Positions 41,317 through 49,860 of a stretch of DNA of 64,000 nt are shown one piece after another. The stretch is taken from assembly GCF_011193355.1 (NCBI RefSeq), contig NZ_CP049780.1, positions 5,536,345-5,600,344 of the forward strand, read 5' to 3'. The notes beneath the pieces are model-generated. The model did not search any database. It was given only the letters and a program-made list of their open reading frames with translations, and was not told the origin of the DNA. Source of the DNA: Streptomyces sp. JB150. GTDB lineage: Bacteria; Actinomycetota; Actinomycetes; Streptomycetales; Streptomycetaceae. Within the stretch, counting starts at the first letter, position 1. Each line of letters opens with the position of its first letter. The position numbers and the translations under genes are program-made.

Positions 41317-43098
41317 GTGACAGACCAGCAGCACGAGGCAGATATCGAGCGCGCCTCCAATCAGAATCGCTTCGCCGACATCGCTCGCAACGTCGAGCAC
41401 TCCCACGGTGACGGCTTCTTCACCGGCCTCGTGACCGGCGCCGTACGAGCCGTGGTGGGGTCCACCGCGCCTGGAAAGGCCGTGTTCGCCAGCACGGACT
41501 TCGGAGCGAAGAACCTCGACCTCAACGAGATGGTCGATCTCGTCGATCAGACGAACCCCGAGGACCTGGAGTCGTCCGGCAAGGCACTCAGCGACGCGCG
41601 CAAGGCCATCAAAGCGGCAGCGGACGAGCTCCGGGGACGTATCGATCGCGTGCAGTGGAAGGGCCAGGCCGGCAATGAGTTCCGCGAGTACGGTCGCGCT
41701 CTCGTCAAGAGCACGGACGAGCTGAGCGAGTACGCCGGCAAGGCGGGCGACCAGGTCCTCGCCGCCGCGGTGGGTCTAGCGTCGGTGCGCAGCGCCATGC
41801 CGGCGCGTGACCCCAGGAATCTGAAGCGCCCCGAAAACTTCAGCGAGGGCGAGAAGACCGAGAAGAAGGACGAGTACGACGCCGCCGTCAAGGTGGAGAA
41901 GGACCGCCAAGAGGCGATCAACCAGATGAACCGGTTGGCCTCGTACTACGCGGTCTCCAGTCAGCAGCTCTCGGTGCTCCAGGAGAAGCCGCCCACGTTC
42001 CCGCCGATGCCCAATGTCGGTGTGCCTCCGGCTCCGCTGATGTCGGGCTCGGCTGCTGGCGATTCAGGCACGGCGAGTGCCGCGCGGACGGCAGGTGCGG
42101 GTCACTACGCGCCGCCGGCTGAAGCCACGGGGCAAGCCGGAGCGCAGGCCGTGAATGATGCGCCGGCGCGCGTCACACCGGCTCAGGGGACAATCGAGCT
42201 TCCCGACGATGCGGTCGGTACCACGATCGACAGTGTCGGCACTCTGCCCGCCGCGACGACCACACCGGCTCCGGGGTCCACGCCGCCGGTCACCGGAACG
42301 CCTCCCACGGCTGGTGGCCAGCCCGGTCACTTCGACAGCTACGTGCCCTTGGTCCCGGGCAAGGGTTCTGGCAAAGCCACTGGTGGAGCTGGTGGCTTGC
42401 GCACCCCTGTGTCCGCGCAGGGGCGTCCACAGCAGGGCTTGACCAACTCCGTCACCGGGCGCCCCACGGGGCCTGGCGCCACCCATCAGACGGGACGTCC
42501 CACGGCGACCGGTCAGGCGACGGGCAGAGGTGGCGGTTCCACCGCGAGGCCTTTCCCGATGGGGCAGTCGGGTGTGACCGGAGGCACCCCGCGCCCGGGC
42601 GGCACGGCCGGAGCGCGGCCGAATGTGGGACCGGCGACGGGCGCGGGCCGCGCGAACGGCGTGGTCGGAGGGCGGCCTGCGAGCCCTCCCGGCGCCGGTG
42701 CGAAGGGCGGGGCGAAGATCCCGCGTGGAACGGTGATCGGTACCGGACCGGTGACCAACGCGCAGCCGTCCGCCGGCACGGGACAGCGCGGCGTCATCGG
42801 AGCTCCGCCGGCAGGGGCACGGCCCGGCACGGGTGCGTCCGGTGCCTCCCGTGGTGGAGTCGGGGGCTCGGCGCAGCCCGTCACCGGTCGGCCGACCGGG
42901 CGTAACTCCGCCACCAAGTCGGAGCGGAACGGTATGACCCGTGGAGGCGCGGGTCTGGTCCGCCGGTCCGACGACAGGGGCAATCCTGACGGCGAGAGGG
43001 AGACACAGGCATCTTCGCGTCCTGACTACGTGGTCGAAGACCCCGAGACCCACCTGCCCGAACACCCCCGGCGCAACGTGCCGCCGGTCGTCAACTGA
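41317..43098 (+). CDS. WXG-domain protein with long Pro/Gly/Thr-rich tail
   Basis: A 593-aa protein. Residues ~60-210 are helical with the WxG motif VQWKGQAGNEF (W114). Residues ~230-560 are low-complexity Gly/Pro/Thr/Arg (GRPTGPG, GATGxG-like units). The last 25 residues (YVVEDPETHLPEHPRRNVPP) are acidic/polar and look conserved. The architecture parallels PPE-like or EspB-like ESX substrates. GTG at 41317. It is followed 24 bp later by mycosin 2, suggesting it is secreted or processed with it. Confidence 0.8.
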   Translation: MTDQQHEADIERASNQNRFADIARNVEHSHGDGFFTGLVTGAVRAVVGSTAPGKAVFASTDFGAKNLDLNEMVDLVDQTNPEDLESSGKALSDARKAIKAAADELRGRIDRVQWKGQAGNEFREYGRALVKSTDELSEYAGKAGDQVLAAAVGLASVRSAMPARDPRNLKRPENFSEGEKTEKKDEYDAAVKVEKDRQEAINQMNRLASYYAVSSQQLSVLQEKPPTFPPMPNVGVPPAPLMSGSAAGDSGTASAARTAGAGHYAPPAEATGQAGAQAVNDAPARVTPAQGTIELPDDAVGTTIDSVGTLPAATTTPAPGSTPPVTGTPPTAGGQPGHFDSYVPLVPGKGSGKATGGAGGLRTPVSAQGRPQQGLTNSVTGRPTGPGATHQTGRPTATGQATGRGGGSTARPFPMGQSGVTGGTPRPGGTAGARPNVGPATGAGRANGVVGGRPASPPGAGAKGGAKIPRGTVIGTGPVTNAQPSAGTGQRGVIGAPPAGARPGTGASGASRGGVGGSAQPVTGRPTGRNSATKSERNGMTRGGAGLVRRSDDRGNPDGERETQASSRPDYVVEDPETHLPEHPRRNVPPVVN

Positions 43099-43122
43099 TC
43101 GCTAGCGAGGACTAACAACGCC

Positions 43123-44442
43123 ATGAAGTCAGGGACGCTCCTCAAGACAAGGCGCGCCGGGCGAGTGCGTGTGGTGGGCGCTGTCGTCGGCGCCCTGACT
43201 GCCGTGAGTGTGGGGCTCGGCCCCGACGCATCGGCGGCTGACGCCCAGTCCAAGCAGTGGTACCTGGACCCGATGCAGACCGAGCAGATGTGGAAGGTCA
43301 GCACGGGCGAAGGCGTCAAAGTGGCGGTCATCGACACGGGAGTGAACGCGAACACTTCGTCGCTGAAGGGGCAGGTGCTGGTCGACGACGTCCCTGAAGA
43401 TGTCGCTTACCGGGTCACCGAGGACTACTCGGGTCACGGGACGTCCATGGCCGAGCTGATCGTCGGCACGGGTGCAGGCGGGGGAATCAAGGGACTGGCT
43501 CCCGGTGCGAAGGTCGTTCCGTACCGCGTGGCTTTGGCAGGGCTGGAGTCGCGGCCGGAGGAATACGAGAAGGCCCCGAACGCCGAGGAAGCACTGAGAG
43601 CGGCCGCCGACACCGACGCCAAAATCATCAACATGTCCTTCGGCGGCATGACCAGCGCAGAAGCGGAGGCTGCCGTCAAGTACGCGGCCTCCAAGGGCAA
43701 GTTGCTCGTCGCTGCCGTGGGCAACGACGGCTTCCCTGACGCCCCTGCCACTTACCCCTACGTGCTCGGTGTCGCTGCGGTCGACTCGACCTACACCGTG
43801 TCCAAGTTCTCGGAGAAGTCTTCATCGGGCTTCGCCGACCTCGCGGCGCCCGGTGAGGACATTCCGGCATGGTGCGACGAGAACTTCCGCGAGTACTGTG
43901 AAGGTAAGGGCACCAGTCAGGCCACCGCCCTGGTCTCCGCCTCCGCCGCCCTCATCTGGTCCGCCCACCCGGACTGGACCGTCAACCAGGTCACTCGAGC
44001 CCTGCTCGACACCGCCAGCCGTTCCTGGCCGAAGGACAAGCCGAGCAAGTACGCGGGCTACGGATTCATCCGTCCCCGGGTCGTCCTGGAGAACCCCAGC
44101 TACGACCCCGGCCCCCCGGACGTCGATCCGCTGGCGAAGATCAACGGGGGCGATGTGCTGGCCAAGGCGGGCGCGCGGGACGCGAGCGACGGCAGTGACA
44201 GCGGCAATGCCGACAAGGCGGGCAACTCCTCGTCCGATCCCTCCACTTCTGCATCAGGCGCGTCACAGGCCCCCGGAAAGGGTTCAACCGGCGGCACGTC
44301 GGCGGCAGGATCGGACGCGGAAGCGGCCGCAGCCGACGCCGGTGACGACAACACCCTGTGGATCGTGCTGGGAGCCGCCGCCGCGGTGCTCGTCATCGGT
44401 GGCGCCGGCGCCGCCGTCCTGCGGGCCCGGCGCGCCAGGTGA
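43123..44442 (+). CDS. Mycosin (S8 subtilisin-like), copy 2
   Basis: A 439-aa membrane-anchored serine protease. It has a signal peptide (VVGAVVGALTAVSVGLGPDASAADA), triad D (VAVIDTGVN, near 71), H (YSGHGTSMAEL, near 106) and S (KGTSQATALVSASAALIW, near 264), an Ala/Ser/Gly-rich stalk and a C-terminal helix (TLWIVLGAAAAVLVIGGAGAAVL). It is clearly diverged from copy 1 (TSMAE versus TRVAG at the histidine). It ends the rightward accessory module, just before the esx pair. Confidence 0.92.
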   Translation: MKSGTLLKTRRAGRVRVVGAVVGALTAVSVGLGPDASAADAQSKQWYLDPMQTEQMWKVSTGEGVKVAVIDTGVNANTSSLKGQVLVDDVPEDVAYRVTEDYSGHGTSMAELIVGTGAGGGIKGLAPGAKVVPYRVALAGLESRPEEYEKAPNAEEALRAAADTDAKIINMSFGGMTSAEAEAAVKYAASKGKLLVAAVGNDGFPDAPATYPYVLGVAAVDSTYTVSKFSEKSSSGFADLAAPGEDIPAWCDENFREYCEGKGTSQATALVSASAALIWSAHPDWTVNQVTRALLDTASRSWPKDKPSKYAGYGFIRPRVVLENPSYDPGPPDVDPLAKINGGDVLAKAGARDASDGSDSGNADKAGNSSSDPSTSASGASQAPGKGSTGGTSAAGSDAEAAAADAGDDNTLWIVLGAAAAVLVIGGAGAAVLRARRAR

Positions 44443-44552
44443 TGTGACCAGCGGTCCTTTGCCGAATGACCACGCGGGCCCGCACCACCGGGTGCGGCCC
44501 CGCCATCTGAACCAATCGACCGGAAGACAGACAGACGAAAGGATGGCTGGTC

Positions 44553-44897
44553 ATGGCCGACCAGAAACTCGAAGATGCAGCAGTAATCAAGCTGCAGAAG
44601 CAGATGTACGAGAAGTACGAGAACATCCGCAAGCGGGTGCACAACCTTCAGGGCGTCATCGACAGCCTCGAGGGCGGCCAGTGGGACGGTATCGGCCGTG
44701 CCGAGTTCGACAAGAAGCAGTACGAGATCAACACGTCGCTGCAGGCGATCGGCGGCATCCTCGGCGAGGTCATGGAGAACATGACCACGGCGCGCAACAT
44801 CAAGGACACGAAGGAAGACGAGGTCCGCGCCGCGGTCAACCGGATCAACGTTCAGGACGGTGCTCCCACGGTGTCTCCCTTCAGCTCGATGTCCTGA
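44553..44897 (+). CDS. esxB: WXG100 protein, EsxB-type
   Basis: Small secreted type VII substrate, 114 aa, two helices around W44-D-G46 (LEGGQWDGIGRAEF). It pairs with the following gene; the name follows the esxB-esxA order reported for S. coelicolor and could be reversed. No YxxxD/E is seen near its C-terminus. ATG at 44553; GAAAGGA lies upstream. Confidence 0.88.
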   Translation: MADQKLEDAAVIKLQKQMYEKYENIRKRVHNLQGVIDSLEGGQWDGIGRAEFDKKQYEINTSLQAIGGILGEVMENMTTARNIKDTKEDEVRAAVNRINVQDGAPTVSPFSSMS

Positions 44898-44980
44898 ACC
44901 GAGTCACCTTTCAGGCGCCTTGAGCAGAGCGCCTCACCGCACACCACTCACCGCACACGAGCGAGACAAGGCAGGCAGGC

Positions 44981-45280
44981 ATGGGCCGTAACGGCGACGG
45001 ACTTTCCGTCTCTTATGACGCGCTGGACATCACGGCGACGACCATCGGCAACGAGGCGAAGACGCTCGAGCAGGACCTTCAGGAGCTCCGCCAGCTGGTC
45101 GAGAACAGCAAGCAGTACTGGCAGGGCGTGGCTCAGGACCAGTTCAACGAGAAGCTGCGTCGCTGGGACAAGGAAGCCAACGACATCCACCAGGCCCTGA
45201 TGGCCATCGGCCACGTCGTCGCCCAGTCCGGTGGTACGTACATGGAAGGCGACAAGAAGGCCGCCAGCTACTTCGTGTAG
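44981..45280 (+). CDS. esxA: WXG100 protein, EsxA-type
   Basis: A 99-aa WXG100 substrate with W47-Q-G49 (KQYWQGVAQDQF) and a C-terminal YMEGD (Y87/D91), which fits the YxxxD/E export signal. It is expected to form a helical heterodimer with the upstream protein and be exported by EccC. ATG at 44981. A strong hairpin follows. Confidence 0.9.
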   Translation: MGRNGDGLSVSYDALDITATTIGNEAKTLEQDLQELRQLVENSKQYWQGVAQDQFNEKLRRWDKEANDIHQALMAIGHVVAQSGGTYMEGDKKAASYFV

Positions 45281-45300
45281 GACACGGCCGGAGAACGGAT

Positions 45301-45339
45301 CAGCGGGGTGGGCGCGCGCGGGAGGCGCCCACCCCGCTG
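45301..45339. terminator. Bidirectional terminator between esxA and eccC
   Basis: CAGCGGGGTGGGCGC pairs perfectly with 45325-45339 around a 9-nt loop, 20 nt after the esxA stop. The 45340-45523 remainder shows no gene. Confidence 0.8.
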
Positions 45340-45523
45340 TCGTAAGCTCCGTGCGGCCGCTCAGACAGCGACGTGCGCCACGGTCCGGCGGGACAGGTCG
45401 CGATGCCCCCAGCATCCCGCAGAACACCGGCTGAGGCCGCCAGCCCTCCGCACAACGCGGATACGACACCGGGACCGCCCCGCCGAAGCGGAAGCGGCCC
45501 CGAAGCCCGCCACACCGTGCCCG

Positions 45524-48500
45524 TCACTGATGGACGTCCGGCACCAACCCCACCTGGACCAGCGGCTTCCCCCGCTTGCGTGACACAAACACACCGCGCC
45601 CCGCGGGCATCGGCCGCGGGCGGACGCCGCCCAGCAGGTCGCCCTCGTTCGGGTCGCCGGCGAGGACCACGCCCTGGGCGCCCAGTTCCTTCATGCGCTG
45701 CATGAAGGGCTCGTAGCCGGCGCGGCCCGCGCCCGCGGTGGAGCGGGCGATGATGAAGCGGACGCCGACGTCCCGGGCGAACGGCAGCAGTTCCGTCAGG
45801 CCCGACAGCGGGTTGCCGCTGGACGTGGAGACCAGGTCGTAGTCGTCGACGATGATGAACACCGTGGGCCCGTTCCACCAGCTGCGGTCGCGCAGCTGCT
45901 GCGGGGTCACGTCCGCGGTCGGCGTGCGGCGCTGCATCAGGTCGGCGAGCGCGTCCATGTGGTGCTGCATCTGGTTGGACATGGGGACGTACTCGGCCAG
46001 ATGCGAGTCCGGCGTCACGCCGAGCAGGGAGCGCCGGTTGTCGACGACGAACAGCTTGGCCTCGTTGCCGTCGTAGCGCTCGGTGAGGCGCTGGATGAGC
46101 AGCTTCAGCAGGTTGGACTTGCCGGACTCGCTCTCGCCGAAGACGAGGAAGAACGGGTCCTGCTCGAAGTCCACGAACACCGGCTCCAGGTTGTCCTCGT
46201 CCAGGGCGAAGGCGATGCCCCGGTTCGGGAAACGGTTGCCGGGCGGCAGCTGGTGCGCCGGGAACTCCCGCGGCAGGAGCCGGACTTCGGGGGCGCCGGG
46301 CTGCTGCCAGTGCCGGGAGACCTCCGCAGCGAGCGCCTGCGTCGCCTCGGCCAGGTCCGTGTCGGAGGACAGTCCGTCGATGCGCGGGACCGCCGCCATG
46401 AAGTGCTGCCGCTGCGGGGTCTGGCCGCGGCCCGGGACACCGGTCGGCACGTTCGCCGCGACCTTGCGGTCGAACTCGGAGTCCATCGGGTCGCCGAGCC
46501 GCAGCTCCAGGCGGTTCATCAGGTGGTCCTTGAGGTTGGAGCGGACCTCCATGGAGCGCGACGCGGTGAGGATCACGTGCATGCCGTAACCGAGGCCGCG
46601 GGCCGCGATGTCCAGGACGGCCGGCTCCAGACCGTCGTAGTCCTGGCGGAAGTTGCCCCAGCCGTCGATGACCAGGAAGACATCGCCCCACGGCTGGTCG
46701 GCCGTGGAGATGTCGCCGCGCGCGCGGCGGGCGCGGAACTCCGCGATGGAGGAGATGCCCGCCGTGCGGAAGTACTCCTCGCGGCGCGTCATGATGCCGT
46801 ACACCTCGGCGACCGTCCGGCGGACCTTCTCCGGGTCCAGCCGGGAGGCGACCCCGCCGACATGCGGCAGGCCGGCCACCGACGACAGGCCGCCACCACC
46901 GAAGTCCAGCGCGTAGAACTGCACTTCGTGCGGGGTGTGGGTGAGCGCGAACGCCGCGATGACCGAGCGCACCAGGGTCGACTTGCCGGACTGCGGGCCG
47001 CCGAGGATCTGCATATGGCCGGCCGCACCGCCGAAGTCGGTCCACAGCGGGTCGCGGCGCTGCTCGTACGGCTTGTCGACGATGCCGACGGGGATGACGA
47101 GCCGGCCCGCGCCCTCGTAACCGGGCTGGGTGAGGCCGCGGCCGGGCACGGCGGCGAGGCCGGGCAGCAGGGAATCGAGCGACGGCGGGCTGTCCAGCGG
47201 CGGCAGCCACACCTGGTGGGCGGCCGGGCCCTGCGCCTCCAAGCGCCGCACGATGACGTCGAGCACGGTGTCGGCGAGCGCGTCGTCGGGCCGGTCCGGG
47301 TCCTCCTCCTGACGTTGCTGCGGCACCGCCACGTACTGCACCGGCACCTGCGACGCCGTGAACAGCACGGGCCTGCGGTCGACCGGCAGCGGGCCGCCGA
47401 CCGACGCCGCCTGCTGGGCGCTGGAGCGGTACACCCCGGAGACGTACGCCGCCTTGAAGCGGACCATCTCGTCCGTGCCGTACTTCAGGAAGCCGGAACC
47501 CGGCACGTTCGGCAGCTCGTAGGCGTCCGGGACGCCGATCGCGGCGCGCGACTCGGCCGCCGAGAAGGTGCGCAGACCGATCCGGTACGACAGGTAGGTC
47601 TCCAGGCCGCGCAGCCGGCCCTCCTCCAGGCGCTGCGAGGCGAGGAGCAGATGCACGCCGAGCGAGCGGCCGATTCGGCCGATCTGCACGAACATCTCGA
47701 TGAAGTCCGGCTTCGCGGTCAGCAGCTCGCTGAACTCGTCGATGACGAGCACCAGCGAGGGGATCGGCTGTAGCGCGGCACCGGCCTGGCGGGCCTTCTC
47801 GTACGCGTGGATGTTGGCGTAGTTGCCCGCGTCCCGGAGCATCTCCTGGCGGCGGTTCAGCTCACCGCGGATCGAGTCGCCCATGCGGTCGACCAGGGTG
47901 AGGTCGTCCGCCAGGTTGGTGATCACCGCGGCGACGTGCGGCAGCTGGGCCATGCCCGCGAAGGTCGCACCGCCCTTGAAGTCCGCGAGGACGAAGTTCA
48001 GCGTCTCGGAGGAGTGGGTCACGGCGAGACCGAGGACCAGGGTGCGCAGCAGCTCCGACTTGCCGGAACCGGTCGCGCCGACGCACAGACCGTGCGGGCC
48101 CATGCCCTCCTGCGCCGCCTCCTTGAGGTCCAGCATCACGGGCCGGCCGTCCTCGCCGACACCGATCGGCACGCGCAGCCGCTCGGACTGCGAACGCGGC
48201 CGCCAGGTGCGCCGCGGGTCGACGGTGGCCGCGTCGCCCAGGTTCAGCAGATCGGTGAACTCCAGGTTGGCCAGCAGCGGTTCGTCGTCGTCACCGCCGG
48301 ACGCCACCCGCAGGGGCGCCAGCTGGCGGGCCAGGGCCTCCGCGCCCTCGTACGCCAGGACGTCGGGCGTGCCCTCGTAGACCATGCCGTGCGCCGACTC
48401 CAGGCGCAGTTCGCGCGGGTGCACGACGATCGACAGGTCCCCGCGGCCGGCGGTCAGCTCACCCGGGACGATCTCCAGGACCGTGACGCCCTGAAGGCCC

Positions 48501-49498
48501 TCCGGGCTGGCCAGCAGGGAGGTCGGCGGCAGCGAGACACCGTCGAGGACGACCACCACGTGCGGCTGCTCGGGCACCGGCGGCGCGCTCGGGTGGAAGC
48601 GCGGGCGGCCCTGGAGCCGGGCGCCCAGCAGATCCTCCAGCTCGACCGGGTCGGTGGTGATCAGCCGCCGGCTGCCGGCGCCGTCCGCCTCGCCCTTCGC
48701 CTGTACGTGCGGCAGCCACTTCGCCCACTCCCACTCGGGCGCGGACTCCCGCCCGGTGGCGACGGCGATGACCAGGTCCTCGGGGGAGTGCAGCGAGGCG
48801 AGGGACGCGGCCACCGCGCGTGCGGAGCCGCGCACGGTCGCCGGATCGCCGCTGATCGACACGTGGTAGAAGGCGCGCAGCGAGACCGCCATCGGCAGGT
48901 CCTCGAGGGTGCTGTGCGTGGCCAGGAAACGCTGCATGGCGCCCGCCGTCAGCGGCTCCAGCTGGTCCACCGGCGCGCTCTCCGGCGCGATCAGCGGCGT
49001 CGCCAGGGCCTGCGGGCCGAGACCCACGCGCACCTGCCCGAAGTCCTCGTCACCGGCGCGCCGCTCCCACACCCGGCTGCCCTCGGCGACCAGCGCCCAC
49101 AGTTGCTCCGGTGAAGGATGCAGGTAGTACTGGGCGTCGCGCTGGGCCTTGGCCGTGTTCTGCGCCCCGCGCCGGACCTGCGACAGATACCGCAGGTAGT
49201 CCCGGCGGATGTCGGCGATCTGCCCCTGGGTGCCCCGCCGGTAGCGGATCAGCATCGCGATGCCCATGGCGATCGTCGAGGCGATCATCACCATGCCCAT
49301 GATCTTCATGAAGGGCTGGGCCTGGGGATTGAAGAAGAACACCACGGAACCGCCCATGCCGAGCATGGGCAGGAGCTGCATCAGGGCGCCTTCCTGCTGC
49401 CCCCGCGGAAGCTCCGGCGGCGGCTGCAGCACCACCTCGCTCGTGGGCACTTCCCTCGGCAGTGCCCGCGGCGGGCGCTTGACGACGATGTGGCTCAC
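45524..49498 (-). CDS. eccC: Type VII secretion ATPase EccC (fused EccCa-EccCb)
   Basis: FtsK/SpoIIIE-family motor that recognises and drives WXG substrates. The 1324-aa single chain has two membrane helices near residues 45-85. Three ATPase domains have Walker A VGATGSGKSE (near 473), LGGPQSGKST (near 832) and FGESESGKSN (near 1119), and Walker B LVLVIDEFSELL, VFLVIDGWGNF and VFIIVDDYDLV. All three P-loops are intact. GTG at 49498 has only a distant AAGGGA. It is divergent from eccD. Confidence 0.97.
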   Translation of the reverse strand: MSHIVVKRPPRALPREVPTSEVVLQPPPELPRGQQEGALMQLLPMLGMGGSVVFFFNPQAQPFMKIMGMVMIASTIAMGIAMLIRYRRGTQGQIADIRRDYLRYLSQVRRGAQNTAKAQRDAQYYLHPSPEQLWALVAEGSRVWERRAGDEDFGQVRVGLGPQALATPLIAPESAPVDQLEPLTAGAMQRFLATHSTLEDLPMAVSLRAFYHVSISGDPATVRGSARAVAASLASLHSPEDLVIAVATGRESAPEWEWAKWLPHVQAKGEADGAGSRRLITTDPVELEDLLGARLQGRPRFHPSAPPVPEQPHVVVVLDGVSLPPTSLLASPEGLQGVTVLEIVPGELTAGRGDLSIVVHPRELRLESAHGMVYEGTPDVLAYEGAEALARQLAPLRVASGGDDDEPLLANLEFTDLLNLGDAATVDPRRTWRPRSQSERLRVPIGVGEDGRPVMLDLKEAAQEGMGPHGLCVGATGSGKSELLRTLVLGLAVTHSSETLNFVLADFKGGATFAGMAQLPHVAAVITNLADDLTLVDRMGDSIRGELNRRQEMLRDAGNYANIHAYEKARQAGAALQPIPSLVLVIDEFSELLTAKPDFIEMFVQIGRIGRSLGVHLLLASQRLEEGRLRGLETYLSYRIGLRTFSAAESRAAIGVPDAYELPNVPGSGFLKYGTDEMVRFKAAYVSGVYRSSAQQAASVGGPLPVDRRPVLFTASQVPVQYVAVPQQRQEEDPDRPDDALADTVLDVIVRRLEAQGPAAHQVWLPPLDSPPSLDSLLPGLAAVPGRGLTQPGYEGAGRLVIPVGIVDKPYEQRRDPLWTDFGGAAGHMQILGGPQSGKSTLVRSVIAAFALTHTPHEVQFYALDFGGGGLSSVAGLPHVGGVASRLDPEKVRRTVAEVYGIMTRREEYFRTAGISSIAEFRARRARGDISTADQPWGDVFLVIDGWGNFRQDYDGLEPAVLDIAARGLGYGMHVILTASRSMEVRSNLKDHLMNRLELRLGDPMDSEFDRKVAANVPTGVPGRGQTPQRQHFMAAVPRIDGLSSDTDLAEATQALAAEVSRHWQQPGAPEVRLLPREFPAHQLPPGNRFPNRGIAFALDEDNLEPVFVDFEQDPFFLVFGESESGKSNLLKLLIQRLTERYDGNEAKLFVVDNRRSLLGVTPDSHLAEYVPMSNQMQHHMDALADLMQRRTPTADVTPQQLRDRSWWNGPTVFIIVDDYDLVSTSSGNPLSGLTELLPFARDVGVRFIIARSTAGAGRAGYEPFMQRMKELGAQGVVLAGDPNEGDLLGGVRPRPMPAGRGVFVSRKRGKPLVQVGLVPDVHQ

Positions 49499-49760
49499 TT
49501 CGCACCAATTCCCTTGCCGGACCGACCGTTCCGCCCGCCGCCCCGTGTCCGGCGGACGTCGATCGTTCGAAGCGCGATCCTACTGACAACCACGGACAAC
49601 GGTGGGCGGTAGGGTGCCCGTGAGACGTGTGAACAGTTGCGAATCGGGCCCCGCAGAACCGGGCAATCCGCACTGTTCACTGCGAGTGCCTCCCGCGCGG
49701 GGACCGGCTGCTCCGGGGCAACGCGGTGCGTGACCGGCGGCCCGGGCGGCGCGGCACAAC

Positions 49761-49810
49761 GTACACAGGATCGTCACAGGCGGTCGTACACAAGATCGTT
49801 GAAGGCGGTC
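49761..49810. promoter_or_regulatory. Tandem 25-bp direct repeat upstream of eccD
   Basis: Two adjacent 25-bp units (49761-49785, 49786-49810) match at 21 of 25 positions, both starting GTACACA and ending AGGCGGTC. They lie in the 362-bp divergent eccC-eccD region, which holds no gene. A regulator site is a reasonable inference. Confidence 0.55.
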
Positions 49811-49860
49811 GCGCGCTCGGCGCCGCGGCCTCCGGCACCACCGACGAGGGGGAACAGCAG

